Assembly (NCBI GenBank): GCA_963971575.1
Contig: OZ020611.1
Coordinates: forward strand, 221,332,260-221,396,259
Direction of reading: 5' to 3'
Length of the DNA: 64,000 bases
Origin: Liopterus haemorrhoidalis
Lineage: Eukaryota; Arthropoda; Insecta; Coleoptera; Dytiscidae
This document shows, one piece after another, positions 34,146 to 46,100 of this stretch. Both the position numbers and the translations under genes were made by a program. Under the pieces are notes generated by a model that was given only the letters and a program-made list of their open reading frames with translations, was not told the origin of the DNA and did no database searches. Numbering within the stretch: the first letter of the stretch is position 1; each line of letters starts with the position of its first letter.

Positions 34146-35159
34146 TCACGATATAGAAAATGCAACAGATTCGGATACCTGTAATTTACTAATAGACGCA
34201 ATCTATTTTGAAACACAATTTTAGACCTGATAAACAAGAATAAACTGATCTTAACCACTTGTGTACCGTCACTGCAGATGCATGTCGTGAATTGACGCAA
34301 TATGAAAATGTCGCATATTGCAAAATATAAATTTGCCTGTTACAGAAAACCTATGGGTGATAGATAGAAAATTCACTTTTCAGCTTTGTTTGCAGCGTAT
34401 CAAAATACATCAGAAATACTTAAAAATTGCCATGTCACAAATAGTGTTTTTATCAGTGTTACCAACGAGAACAATAATGGGCTAAGTACGCACTTGTCCT
34501 AATTCGACTTCAAACATCGTTTATAGTTTTTCTCTCGCTAATGTGAAAATAAAAAGTTAGAGATGCTATACCAACATGAGAATATTATCATTCATAATTA
34601 TTCCTGGAACTCGTACAAAATCTTCACAACTCTCGCAGAATACATTGCATAAAAACAATTAGTATTTCAGTCAACAATACGAAAAGTTTAGTGAGAAAAT
34701 TGCAGAGAGTAAAGTTGTATAAGTGCTTAGTGTGCAGCCAACACGCATATCCGTCTTCTAAATAGAGATTTAAGCATAAGTCATCTAAATTCAGTGGTAA
34801 GTTCCCGTTAATAAGACAGTATTAATGAGATTTCATACATCCCATGGCATTGAATCGTTGTTTTGAGATACGTTTATAAACGACGTTTACGGTGAATTAT
34901 CTAGACGCACCCCCAGCTACGGTAATCTGTCTTCAAATACCGCTTTCTAAGCCCTCCGAGTAATCTTGACTCGATATACTCACTTACCTTTGAACTATAG
35001 GGAGATGGATTACAATAAATAATATACTAACTTTAAAGAAAATAATGAACATGCTAACGAGGATCATATAAAATTGATTTAGGTCTGGTGCCTGGGGACA
35101 AACTGTAATAATGGGTTATTGGGAATTATTATTTTAGCGTTAACACTCTATATTAACTA
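34146..35159. other. No recognised gene
   Basis: The pseudogene at 33060-34145 cannot be followed upstream beyond about 34150. No other coding or repeat feature was recognised. Confidence 0.4.
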
Positions 35160-35225
35160 TATTTTATTAAAAACATTGATGTGAAGTGTGAATTTTCACA
35201 CATTTCAAAAATTCGTAGGTATCTA
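35160..35225 (-). repeat. Solo end of family A
   Basis: TTGATGTGAAGTGTGAATTT followed by TCACACATTTC and a decayed TTCGTAGGTAT. Only the terminal ~60 bases are present. Confidence 0.7.
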
Positions 35226-35282
35226 TACTCTGTTTTTTAATTAGACGGGTAGTTAATTTTAAGAGTAGTTAACAAAGCATTG

Positions 35283-35700
35283 TCCTGTATACTTCAGAAA
35301 CATGGTGTTTGACGCAGGAAACTGAATGACTACTCGACTCATTCGAAAGTAAAATACTTCGCCGCATACTTGCACCAGTTCAAGAGGTTGATGGATGGCG
35401 CATAACATACAACCATGAACTGTACAGGATATATCAAGAAGCAGATGTAGTTAAATTGTTTAGAGTAGGAAGATTCCGATGGTTAGGTCATGTACAGAGA
35501 ATGAAAAACAGAAAAACGACAAAGAAACTAATCTAAAGAATTCTGTTTCCTAAAAGAAATGCAGGCGGACTGCGCATAAGATAAATGTGCAGTAGGATCT
35601 ACAATAGCTGGACATCAACAATTGGCGAAAAATTGCCATGGATAGAGTTCTATGGAAGAGGCTTATAAAGTAGGCCAAAACACACAACGGGTTTTAATGC
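35283..35700 (+). pseudogene. LINE 3' fragment, RTE-like endonuclease/RT family C-terminus
   Basis: Translation gives SETWCLTQETE, FESKILRRILAPVQEVDGWR, ITYNHELYRIYQEADVVKLF and RVGRFRWLGHVQRMKNRKTT, then a broken stretch, then NWRKIAMDRVLWKRLI and AKTHNGF. The order ILRRI(F/L).P...WR..YN.EL, RWLGHV.RM, W...A.DR..W, AK.H.G is the C-terminal signature of a widespread insect LINE group. Stops interrupt after KKLI. Confidence 0.8.
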
Positions 35701-35865
35701 CATTAAGAAGTTGATAAGGCTACATTCAAAATGAAAAGATTTATATTATTTATATAAATTTAAAGATATGGAAAGGTTTGATACGAAGCAAAATATGAAA
35801 TTTAAAAAAAACTATAATCCACTGTATCTACTCATTAAAAACGTTAAGTCTAGTCTGTGCCAATA

Positions 35866-35994
35866 AACATAGGGGTTCCGCAGGAGTCAGTACCCAGACC
35901 TTCGTTGTTCATGTTGTTTACTAATAGCATTGAATTTATCATAAGCAATTTGCTAAAAATGTATGCAGAAGACACAACAGCTCTGATTATTTGA
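35866..35994 (+). pseudogene. Short LINE RT fragment, palm motifs B and C
   Basis: GVPQESVPRPSLFMLFTNSI followed by EFIISNLLKMYAEDTTAL. These are RT motif B and the catalytic box. The first aspartate of YADD is replaced by E, and the conserved G of PQG by E. It ends at a stop near 35994. Confidence 0.75.
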
Positions 35995-36009
35995 ATAGAC
36001 AACATCGAA

Positions 36010-36419
36010 GTAGGGATTGGGAAAAAAACATCAACGTATCGAAAACATCGAATTTTTTAAGAACATCGATGTTTTTACCATCGATGTTCAGATGGCTATA
36101 GTATCGATAAAACATCGATGTCTACTACCGTTGTCGATGTTTAAACTTTAAAATTCAGAAACTACTGCTAGAGCGCTGGAACCTTAAAATTTTAATTTTT
36201 ATTAAAATTAGTACACAAAATATAAGTGCCATCTATATAACAATACTAATAGTATAAGTTCTTATTATTCTTAGCAGTTAACAGAATAAGAAAAAAATAA
36301 TAAGAAACTCAAAAAAAAATTTTTTTGCAAACATCGCCAACGACCAACGACGCCAACAAACTTGTTGCTTTTTGAGTCTTGTTGACACTATCCCAGTTGC
36401 TATTCCTCCAATCCCTGGA
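36010..36419. mobile_element. Candidate hAT MITE with CATCGATG subterminal motifs
   Basis: Left end TAGGGATTGGGAAAA; right end, read inverted, CAGGGATTGGAGGAA. ACATCGATGT-like motifs occur five or more times in the first 150 bases, as hAT subterminal binding sites often do. No 8-bp duplication was found, so the limits are uncertain. Confidence 0.45.
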
Positions 36420-36559
36420 ATTACCGTATTGGGAAATATAATTATAATTTATTTATTAATAAAACTATTATTAGGATTATTATATTGTAATGTTAGTGTA
36501 AAATTAATATTAGGATTGCTATGTTAGTATTATAAAAAAATGTAATATGTATTTCAACT

Positions 36560-36765
36560 TAAACCAGTGGCGAAGGGAGATCTCCGCGAGACTCTCTCCG
36601 CTAGCTCTCCCATAAAAAATATAAATAAAAAATAAATAAAAAGAATAAATAAATTTAAAAAAAAAAATACATAAAATATAATAACTATGTAAACCTTCAA
36701 AAATACATCAAATTATGTTTTATACAAATTTTTGTTCAAGGCATGGTTTACTAGTTATGAATTTT
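36560..36765. mobile_element. Fragment of a hAT-like family shared with 40946-41098
   Basis: CAGTGGCGAAGGGAGATC at 36569 is hAT-terminus-like. The stretch at 36690-36765 is the inverse of 40944-41010 (TAGTAAACCATGCCTTG, CAAAAATTTG, TTTGATGTATTTTTGAAG). Confidence 0.45.
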
Positions 36766-36849
36766 TTAAAGTTTTAAAGTTTAATAACATCCGTTTCCGG
36801 TTTCGAATCATTACAGACAGAAGGCAGTTATAGCTAAATGGTACACTGA

Positions 36850-37285
36850 AAAATGTTTGCTTGTAGTACTCAGTAGAGTTCCAGAGAAAACGATTATGTT
36901 ACATCATAATGTCTTCCCATAGGCCAGCTTCAACTATCGAAGTTTTGGAGCAAAAAATATAAAGATAATAGAACACTATATTGGCCTGATTTGGCAATGT
37001 GCGACTTTTGGCTATTTTTTCGGACTTTGAAAAAAAAATACGTGGTTGAAGATTTTCGTCTAAGGAAGATTAATCATTATTTGGAAGATATTCCGGAAGA
37101 AGATTTGCTGGGATCTTTTAAGCAGGAGAATGAAATAATGCACATTTGCCAAAGAAGAAAAATTTACACCTACGTAGTGATACAAGAAGAAATTTTGAAT
37201 GCAGACGCCCCTGTATTCGAGATATGTCAATTTCAACTCGTCATAAAAAGTTCCTTCGTGTACTTTATTCTTATTAAATATATTG
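36850..37285 (+). pseudogene. Mariner transposase relic, C-terminal catalytic part
   Basis: TIMLHHNVFP*ASFNYRSFG matches the LHHDNA..HRA segment with the aspartate lost, followed by AKNIKIIEH. In the next frame, WPDLAMCDFWLFFRTLKKKY (third catalytic aspartate box), then YLEDIPEEDLLGSFKQ. It closes with a decayed tail after KQ. The 5' part and TIRs were not found. Confidence 0.8.
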
Positions 37286-37329
37286 TAGGTGTATTTGGAC
37301 TATGATGTTAAAATAAAAACGACGCTTTT

Positions 37330-37406
37330 TTTAAAAGATATTGTGGCACATTTAGAAATATTTGCGGCACACTAATGTGCAGCGGTACTCCCTTTGGGAA
37401 ACACTG
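37330..37406. mobile_element. Solo hAT terminus
   Basis: Read inverted from 37406 it begins CAGTGTTTCCCAAAGGGAGT then CCGCTGCACATTAGTGTGCC. The sister type CAGAGTTTCCCAAA bounds the element at 59704-60581. No partner end was found here. Confidence 0.55.
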
Positions 37407-38222
37407 GCTTACTGTGTCAAGATAGACAACACAAGAAGAGTAACAGCCACTTATAGCAAGTTCGTTGTGAACACTGCTGTTCTGTATTTGTTTACATTTA
37501 TTTGTGTTCAACACAAAGCAAATGATCTCATAACATTGACAAAGCAGGACGAAAAGAAAAAATCTAGTGCAGAATAATATATCATGATATAAAGCATATT
37601 TTCATTTAAAATATCCTTGAAAAATAGGTCAGTCTCCAGATCTTAAGCCTCAAAGGACATATCCCTTAATCCACTTACTCAATATGATCCCATATATGGA
37701 ATCCCCTTGGCAGAAATAATATTATTAAAATGAATACCCTGAGCAACCGCTATGCTCACAGTAGTTGAGGCAATATGACATTGCGATGATTGCATATGGT
37801 GGAGTAGAATTGCATTTCCTTCTACACATTACCCTGTACGCAATTGATAACGGAGCCAATTTAGATACTCATGCCGTTAGCTTAGCTCAGGCTTAATCCT
37901 GTCGGGCATTCTCATCTTACGAGCCAGGTTAAGTGTGTATTACCGTATCTATTTTAGGTTTCGAATTGTAAGTGTTAATGGATTTTTTGCATCGACGAGT
38001 ATTTTTATATTTTAAATTGGATAAAGTGTCATATATTTCGATTTTGGAATTACTTTTATATGTAGATGTGCTCTATTTAGAATTTCTGCAGTTGAGATCT
38101 TTCCTGAAGTTAGATACTTCCAGATTTTAGTTGGCGTCTCTTAGATCGAAGCAGTATTATCATTGTATCACGATATTTTTCAAGTTTAGGATAAATTTGG
38201 CATGCATGGTAATTTATAGAGA
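37407..38222. other. No recognised gene
   Basis: Unassigned AT-rich sequence. No motif, repeat boundary or coding signal supported. Confidence 0.4.
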
Positions 38223-38600
38223 TGGTTCACATCTTATATAAGTAATAAAGACCAGGATATAAAAAATAATAATTTCATATCGCGTTTGGCTAATGTTATT
38301 TTCGGGGTATCGCAAGGCTCTCTCTAGGCCTTTACTTTTTTCAATTTTGATGAATGATGTTCTCGCTTTTGTGAAGCATACTAACGTGTTACTTTTTGCA
38401 GACAATATAAAAATATATTCAAACATTAGCAATTCACGGGATTATTATTTATTTTAATTAGATCTAAATAACTTTTATTCCTACTGTTAAGCTGTCAACA
38501 ACTCACTTTTTAACGATTGGAGTGGGCTTTTAATAAACAAAATGATCAAACGCCTCATTAAAACGTTAAAAGTTACTAATTTTCAAAAGGGTTTAAAATG
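38223..38600 (+). pseudogene. LINE RT relic, palm region
   Basis: WFTSYISNKDQDIKNNNFIS, then GVSQGSL, a stop and frame change, LLFSILMNDVLAFVKHTNVL and LFADNIKIYSNISNSRDYYL, then LDLNNFYSYC. The order W..SYL..R.Q.V, GVPQGS.LGPLLF, FADD is the RT palm of a LINE. Catalytic FADD is changed to FADN. Confidence 0.75.
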
Positions 38601-38801
38601 AAGAAATATTAATTTACTGTTGAATGTAGCTTTTAAGAAGATGATTATTTAGGTGGTTAAGGAAGGTGTTACCTATAAACTTAAAATATCTTATTGATCA
38701 TTAATTTAACAGGGAAAATGCATGTAAAGAAAGTTCTTAAGAATGAAGAAACGATTATTCTGTGTTCAATGCAAGATGCACATTTGGGGACCTATGGAGA
38801 G

Positions 38802-39758
38802 CAGGTCCGGACAATTCATCGCAAAAAATGCATCGCAAAAAATTCATCGTGGAAAATTCATCGTGGAAAATTCATCGTGGAAAATTCATCGCAAGAAACT
38901 TCATCGCGGGGAACATTCATAGCGAGAAAATTCATCGCAAGATAATTCATCGCAGGCAAAATTCATCACAAGGAAATTCATCGCAAGCAAAATTCATTGC
39001 GAGGAAAATTCATCGCACGGAAATTACAAACGCTAAGGTCGTACGTACTTGCGCATTGCTGGGAACGAAAATTATTGATGAAAATTTTTTAGGTAAACTA
39101 GGTAGGGTTGGTGTTTTTGGACCAAATTAGTCCAATCCATCTTCTGAGAGTAGGGTCGAAATTTTTGGATCAAATTAGGTTCAATCCAACTTACGTACGC
39201 GTTACGCGTGTGTGTCGCGAATATTGAATGAAAATAGAATAAGGGCTTATCACATTTTAAATCCAAATTTATGTGCAAATTTACGTTTTCCTTGAACATT
39301 TTAAGAGTTTCTGAAGTAATCGACTTTCGCCGATATAGGTAAATACAGCTTTGTGGAAAACATAGAAGACCACCATGCCAAATATTAAAACTAAACAATA
39401 TTTTGTTTATGTAAAGTATTTTTGTTGATATTAATTGTCTCTTATTTATGTCTCTTATATTTAATAACAAATACCAGTTATATTAATCGATTTCAATTTC
39501 AATGGAATTCGCTCACTGTACGAATTAAAATGACCCGATATTTTACTTAATTTCCCTGCGATGAATTTTTCTGCGATGAACTTTCTTGCGATGAATTTTC
39601 CCAGCGATGAATTTTCTTGCGATGAATTTTCTCACGATGAAATTTCTCTGCGATGAATGTTCCCCGCGATGAATTTTCTTGCGATGAATCTTCCCGCGAT
39701 GAATTTTCAGCGATGAATTATCTCGCGATGAATTTTCTGCGATGAATTTTCCGTAAAT
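38802..39758. mobile_element. Second foldback-like element, TTCATCGC minisatellite arms
   Basis: The left arm (38812-39020) has about fourteen tandem ~15-bp units of AAAATTCATCGCRRG. The right arm (39549-39753) has about fourteen units of the inverse, GCGATGAATTTTC. A ~530-bp centre separates them and holds a 50-bp direct repeat (GGACCAAATTAGTCCAATCC and GGATCAAATTAGGTTCAATC, about 39119 and 39167). CTATGGAGAG before and CTATGGGGAG after could be a target duplication, but the right copy also belongs to a local repeat (compare 39900). ORFs in the arms are products of the repeat. Confidence 0.75.
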
Positions 39759-39952
39759 CTATGGGGAGTGCTACCTACAAACTTTAAATTTCTCACTTAT
39801 TATTTTTATAACAGCAAAATTGTTTGTAAATCTTTTTGTTTAGAATGCGGAAATCTCTGTTCTCAGTTCAAGACAGTTTTTAAAATTAATATTTGGAGGC
39901 TATGGGGAGCTCTAATTATAAACGAGGTATCTTATTTATTATTTGTTTTACA

Positions 39953-39955
<3 letters not shown>

Positions 39956-39987
<32 letters not shown>
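39956..39987. repeat. (TA)n microsatellite
   Basis: About 16 perfect TA dinucleotides. Confidence 0.95.
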
Positions 39988-39989
<2 letters not shown>

Positions 39990-40440
39990 AAAGAGTGGTT
40001 TAGAATAGAGCAATGTTTATTTTATGTTATAAGAGAAATTTGTGTAACAAAAACAGTACAAAGTACTGCGGTTCAGCTACAGAATTATAAAATTAGTTTA
40101 AACCTAACCTTAAAAATTCAGCAGCATATTTGTGACCCAATTCTGTTTGAATAAAAATCTACGTCTCTCTAATAAAAGATCAGCGACATTGTTAAACGAT
40201 TCAGTTTTGATAATTTTCAATTCGTGTGGAATGTATAAAATTACAAGAGTTTCATAAAATGACAGGACGAGAATTCATTTCCCTTTCATTGACTCACCTC
40301 CTCCCCGATACATTCCACAACGATGGAACAGAGAGGGGCCAAAAGCAGTTCGTAAATTGAAGAGGTGAATTATTTAACCAGAAACCAATAACATGTTTCA
40401 TAAAATTAGTCCTTTTACAAATATAACGTCAATGATTACT

Positions 40441-40945
40441 TTTTACTTGCCCGACCTTAATATATAAGGGGCAAGTATTGTAATCGCGAAAATTTTGACT
40501 GATGACCACGTTTCATGGTCCAGAGAATCCAAAAAACCTATTTTCGAAGTGCCATCCGTATGTGTGTGTGTCTGTGTGTGTGTCTGTGTGTGTGTATACA
40601 CGATAACTCAAGAACGGTTCAACTTAGAGAATTCGTTCTGGAACTAAAAAATTCTCCTATTAAATGGGAAGAACCCTATTGTTTTTTATGAAGATCGGTT
40701 GACTAGAATGGGAGTGTACTCGTGTCGATTTTAAGATTTTAGCGAATATTTAGCAACAGAAAAATATTTCGAAAAAATTTATGGAACAAAAGTTATTATA
40801 AATGAAATTACTAATAACTTTTATTTGAGACATTTTTTGATAAAACGAAAAATTTCGAAAAAATTTTGTAAAATTATTAATAATTTTTCAGTCTCAATTT
40901 TTTCATACTTATATGTAACGTTTCCATGGTCATGATAATTAATTC
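40441..40945 (+). mobile_element. Diverged family C copy 4
   Basis: TTTTACTTGCCCGACC then TATATAAGGGGCAAGTATTG replaces the usual ACCGACCGCCAAC start. From about 40700 the sequence is close to copy 2 (TGGGAGTGTACTCGTGTCGA, AATATTTCGAAAAAATTTAT) up to CGTTTCCATGGTCATGATAA. A (GT)n tract at 40560-40601 replaces the CTGT tract. The right end is lost where a hAT piece abuts. Confidence 0.7.
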
Positions 40946-41098
40946 GTAGCTAGTAAACCAAGCCTTGGACAAAAATTTGATGTATTTTTGAAGATTGGCG
41001 GTGAGAATCTTGTTTTTGCTTATCACTTACATTTATTTGCCAAGGACGCCAAAACGCAGTTTTGCCCCTAGCGCAAGTTTTCCTTACTGCGGCTCTGG
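40946..41098. mobile_element. hAT terminal fragment
   Basis: Inverted from 41098 it reads CAGAGCCGCAGTAAGG, then GGCGTCCTTGGCAAATAAAT. The inner part matches the inverse of 36690-36765, and the outer part matches 7488-7545. Confidence 0.5.
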
Positions 41099-41394
41099 TA
41101 AACGTAAGAGGCAGTTACTATTGGCGTCATTGTCTTTATAAAAAAATCCGACTGGATTAACAAACTTTCTCTAGTAAAAAACCTAATACAAAAAGTATAA
41201 GCAACTTTTTTTCTTTAGTGAAAAATGTTGTCAAACTTTCAATAATAAAATGATTCAAAATCTGACGGACATGAAAAACATGCCGATACGGCATGCTCAC
41301 GACCGTGTTCCGTCAACAAACAATATTACCCCGCATTCGTTGTTTTTTTTTTCCTTTGTGGCATATTAATTTTATTTTAAAATTAAGACTAAGA

Positions 41395-42060
41395 ATAACA
41401 ACCTGCAAATTCTTGCTGGTACTACATGAGCAGATGCTAACACCTTGCCTACTGCTGGAATAGCCTTAGCTTACTCTTTTGCTGAATATTGCGCTTCGGT
41501 TTGGAGTTATAGCGCTCACACCTCTAAAATCAACACTCAACTTCATGACACCATGGGAATAATTTCAGCTACTATTAAATCAACACCCACTGCTTGGCTG
41601 CAGGTGCTATCTCATAAAACGCCCCCAGCACTTAGATGAACAACCGCGAGTAAACGTGAATAGGATAAAGCAGCTAATAGTGATTATATGCCGATTAAAT
41701 AGACTTGGACTATCTTTCTGCCTTACAACATCAAGAGCCCCTATTTAGATTGGCCATAAACTTAAATTTTTGGATACCAAATCAGCTTGGAATGGGTTAT
41801 GGGACGAGGCAAGGCTGAATAATACCGCTATAGTTATTGATGCCTGTGAAAAACTTCCCCGTTTCGATCTCCCTAGACACCTGTGGAAACAACTCAATCA
41901 CAGAAGAACTGGTCACGGTAGATTTAATGACTTTTTATATAAAGAGGTCATATCATCATCCCCCGAATTTCATTGTGGAATGGCTTCTCAAACTGTTGAA
42001 CACATCTGGAATGACTACCTTCTACGTTAAATACCTGGCGGTATTCAAAAGTTGAATTAG
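41395..42060 (+). pseudogene. LINE C-terminal fragment
   Basis: ILAGTT*ADANTLPTAGIAL, YSFAEYCASVWSYSAHTSKI, TQLHDTMGIISATIKSTPTA, WLQVLSHKTPPALR; then after stops, LDTKSAWNGLWDEARLNNTA, WKQLNHRRTGHGRFNDFLYK, and CGMASQTVEHIWNDYLLR. The order (RTAGIALAYS.AEYCAPVW, W...N..RTGHGRC, C.CG...QT..HI) is that of a LINE family with a CCHC-like terminal motif. The zinc-ligand region is decayed. It is 5'-truncated. Confidence 0.8.
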
Positions 42061-42147
42061 ACAGGAGAATTTTGAACTTATTATATGCTCTTTAGTAAAA
42101 CTTAATTATTATATGTGTTGTTTTTCTGGCCCACCAGCGTATAAGTA
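41951..42147 (+). repeat. Direct repeat, left copy (LINE 3' end)
   Basis: About 195 bases, from TATCATCATCC to CCCACCAGCGTATAAGTA, recur at 42995-43191 with roughly 85-90% identity by eye. The mariner at 42148-42992 lies exactly between the two copies. Confidence 0.85.
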
Positions 42148-42992
42148 TCAGGTCGTCAAGGATGAAATTTTTAGTTAATAATATTGCCAACTTTAAAAGC
42201 TTGATATTTGATATTGGCTTAATATTTTCCGACCTTTTTTTTTTTTGTTGGTAAGTCACCTCTTTCCTGTTTAAGGAAATCATTGTATGGTCTAAAAAAT
42301 ATCGAAAACTTTTTTAAAAATTAATTTTGTTGAAAGTGAAACGGTCGGAAATTCGTACTATTATGAAAAATGAGTTTTTACGTGGAACTAAGCCATCGCA
42401 GACCGCGCGAAACACTAGTGTATTTGGCTCTAGTGTTACTACGCAGCAGACAATATCGCCAAAGGTTCGCCAAATTTCGTACAGGTAACTTTAGAACCAA
42501 ACAAAAAAGAAACATGCCTCATCGATCACAGTAGAAATATACTGCAACCAACTGGACGAAGTGATGCAAAAACTTAAAGAAAAACAACCTGGATTGGTCA
42601 ACAGATCGACTCCTATCTTATTGCATGAAAACGCTAGACCACACACTGCACAAATGATTGTGGCAAAACTACAGGAATTGGAGCTGGAACTTCTTCATCA
42701 ACCTCCATACTCACCAGACCTAGCATTGACTACCACTTCTTCCGTATTTTGGACAACTTTTTAATGGAAGACAGTTTAATTCCAACAATGCTGTAAAACT
42801 GGCCATCCAGGAATTCATTGACTCTCGTCTGCCAGAGTTTTATACCACCAGCCTGAACAACTTGCCGCTTAAATGGCAAAAGTGTATAGACAATATGGGT
42901 GCATACTTTGATGAATAAAATAATTCCGTATATTTGTAAGTTGTCAACCAACTTTGCCTTTTTTTCTACAAATTTCATCCTTGACGACCTAA
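42148..42992 (+). mobile_element. Internally deleted mariner-type element
   Basis: TIR of about 22 bases (AGGTCGTCAAGGATGAAATT at both ends), flanked by TA (42146-42147, 42993-42994). The coding relic keeps the N-terminal SEIRTIMKNEFLRGTKPSQT and part of the second helix. It then jumps to LDEVMQKLKEKQPGLVNRST, LLHENARPHTAQMIVAKLQE (second aspartate changed to E), PPYSPDLA with a frameshift, DYHFFRILDNFLMEDSFNSN, and LKWQKCIDNMGAYFDE. The first catalytic box is lost in the internal deletion, so it is non-autonomous. Confidence 0.85.
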
Positions 42993-42994
42993 TA

Positions 42995-43191
42995 TATCAT
43001 CATCCTCCGAATTTGATTGTGGAACAGCTTCTCAAACTGTTGAACACATCTGAAATAACAACCCTCTACGTTGAATACCCAGCAGTATTGTAAAGTTGAA
43101 TTAGACAGGAGAATTTTGAAAATATATTCTCTTTAGTAAAACTTAATTATGTTACGTTTTATTTCTCTTGCCCACCAGCGTATAAGTATAT
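42995..43191 (+). repeat. Direct repeat, right copy (LINE 3' end)
   Basis: The second copy of the 195-bp segment, including CGTCTCAAACTG-like text (GCTTCTCAAACTGTTGAACA) and the terminal CCCACCAGCGTATAAGTA. After it the sequence continues as TATTGGTGC. Confidence 0.85.
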
Positions 43192-46100
43192 TGGTGCTAT
43201 ATTTAGTTTCATTATATTGAATACTCGAAAATGTAACTTTGTGAAATTCACTTATGGATTATTAAATGGGAGTATTTTGTTTTGCCTTAAATAAAATATA
43301 TGGACCATTGTCATTTTTACGTTTTACATTGAGTTAAACTTCTCTATATCATATAATCTTCTGATCGTATTTATTTTTCTAAAATTTGAGCTTATTTTCA
43401 AAATAGTCTTAGATGGCAATATATAAAAACATTATTTCATTCTTTACTAAAATATAAATCATAAATATAACCTAAAAATAAAATTCCACTAGTTTGTTAC
43501 TTTAAACCAAACAGCTTTATGTCATCTCATCCTTCCATTCATCAATGACTTTACTGTCGATTCAGTTAGCTTTACAAAAAAAAAAAAATCCATAAGCATT
43601 TGTAGGCTAAGCTTTTCTTTATATCCCCCTTCCGCTCGAATTCTTTCGCTTTTTAGCCACCAGTAAATTACATTCTATCTATTCTCTTTCTTCCAAATTC
43701 TCATCATTCTCTCACGTCTCTTTTCCAGTATTTCTGTCCATCCTTCCAACCACTTATACTGCAATATAATGTTAGCTTCTGAAATGATTCCACCAATTTG
43801 AGACAAAATTCTCTGACTTTATTTCTATCTTTGTCAATTTAACATTATATCTCTGTCACACCCATAGGTATCACGCACGAATTCACCGTATGTTTCAATA
43901 ATTCGCCGCTCGCTTAGACGTGGCGTTAGGATCACCTGCAAATTGCAATTCTGTGTAGTTTCAGAGATCTTAGGGTGATGGCACCTATATCGTTTTACGT
44001 TTCTCTATATCCTTTCCTCACTACATTTCGTTCTAGATCTCTAATCTTTGACCTACGCATACTCAAGGATGAAATTCGGCTTTTTACGGCCTATACTATT
44101 CGAAGATACGTGGGGATATTTCTATATTACCTTTAAAATATCCACCAAGAGATTTTATTTCTACTTTATTAAATACGGATTATTATTTCTGGCTTTTATT
44201 TTATTTTATAAAATTGTTCCTAAATTGAAATTAACTATGAAACTGACAGGTTAATTTCAGGTTTTTTGTGTCATTTATAATTATTTGTGGAGGAAGCAAT
44301 TAGTTTTTTAAATATTTATTTTTATTTTTACATATCTACGTGGGATGAAAGTATACAGATTAAACTACTAAAATAGGTGCTAAACAGTAGGGATGTATCC
44401 TAACTTATATCACAGAGTGTTGGACACAAAATAAGTAAAAACATACTGAGAATAAAATATAACAATTCAATTTCTTTATAGAGAGTTTATTTTGATTTTT
44501 ATAAATTAATAAGTTCTTCTTTATTGGTGTAAAATACTCAAGAATCTGATCATAGAAATTAGAGTTTAGTTTTAAAGAATATAACTTATATAACAATCTT
44601 ATTATCAGTCTTATTATTTGACAATTTTGTTACCACATTATTTAGATAGATCGAGACGTGGTCTCGAATTGTTTGACAATATTGATTAATATTTATTGTA
44701 TTATTTGTGAATTGATTCAGTATTCGTGTGTTTAGACTTTCCACTCTGGAGAGCCTAATCTGTTTAACTTCAAGATCCTTTATTAAATCTCACATTTTCT
44801 TTATATTTTTTTTTATGAAAATTTATGATGTACGATACTCTTTAATAAAGATTACTTTATATCATATTTGTCGAGTATTGCTTGTTAGTCCTATTGAGTC
44901 ACAATGTACTAATCTCGATTTGGGGATAATTGGTAAGAACTACTTCTACTAGAAAAAGATTTAAGTTTATCTCCGGTTTAGTGACGTCAATCTAATCTTA
45001 TGGCGCCCTTATAAATAAATATAGACTGTTAAAATTTCATCTCCCAGTCCTTGAGAATAGAATCTCTATCTTTATCGAGCTAGTCGCTAACCGGTCTAGT
45101 AAGTGCGTTTTTGGTGTAACCTCATATTTTGGATAACGCTTTACTTGCCAGATCAACTAACATCTACTTGATCATTTTAGCTATTGTTGATTTTGATTGA
45201 ATTTATTACGTGTCATTTTTTTTTAAAGATTAGCTTATGTAACAAAAATGGCAACCCAAATTTTTTTTTTATTCATAATCGTTACAAAGAACTAACAGAG
45301 TTAGCGACTTGTCGCCAAATGTTTAGCGACAGCTCCGGACGTGTTGGTATGTGTCATAGCTTCCATTGCTTAGTTCTGATTGGTCCTTATATGCATGTAC
45401 TTTGACACTTGTTGCATTGTTATATACTTGAGCTGATTACTGATTACATATATACAAACAATTACTTATATATAAAAGAAAATATTGTTTGTTGTTTCTT
45501 CTGCGATGGTAATATAATGTAGCACAAGGATTGGCTATAACGAATACTTTACTTACAACTTGGTGACTAAAATGTCCGCGAACCGCTAAAGTTAGGAACA
45601 GACTAGGGTAGCACCAATTAATAGGCAGATAATTGGTAATCCGCCATTTTGACGATTAATCGGTATCGGCGTTTTAACCGATTAATCAGTATCGGATATT
45701 TTGGCCGATTATTCGGTTTTGATAATAGGCTATTCTTATTTTCATTATTATTAGAGACATATGCTGGAGCAACGGTAGCAAGAATACATTTAATTATTCT
45801 TCTAATTTTTTAATGCAACGAAAAACGGCGCTTAATCGTTTCATGTTTTGTTTCTTCTTTTTGGATGTCTGCTCACTGTCATTCGCCCGATTACCAGAAG
45901 TTATTTATCAAATAAATTTGAAAAATTTAAAGACGCACTTCCGTTTTCTTGATAATCTTCGCGAGTAGAAGAATTTTCAGCTGTAGCATAAGCATTTTTC
46001 AAATTATCCACTGTCTATTTTTTATAATACCTGTTTTTTTGAAATTTTATTTTGTAACAAAGAAGTCCAACACAAATTATTTTCCAAATATGCTGAAAAT

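Noticed and set aside
38812..39753. CRISPR-like regular arrays
   Set aside because: The units are ~15 bp, degenerate and contiguous, with no unique spacers, and the genome is eukaryotic. They are mirrored minisatellite arms of a foldback-like element.
43620..43760. Antisense LINE C-terminus (Arg/Glu-rich text)
   Set aside because: Resemblance to the Arg/Glu-rich tail of the LINE at 29887-30400 is too loose and frame-broken to support.
45600..45760. Complete hAT element with CGATTAATCGG motifs
   Set aside because: Only one end-like region is visible; no matching inverted end or 8-bp duplication was found.
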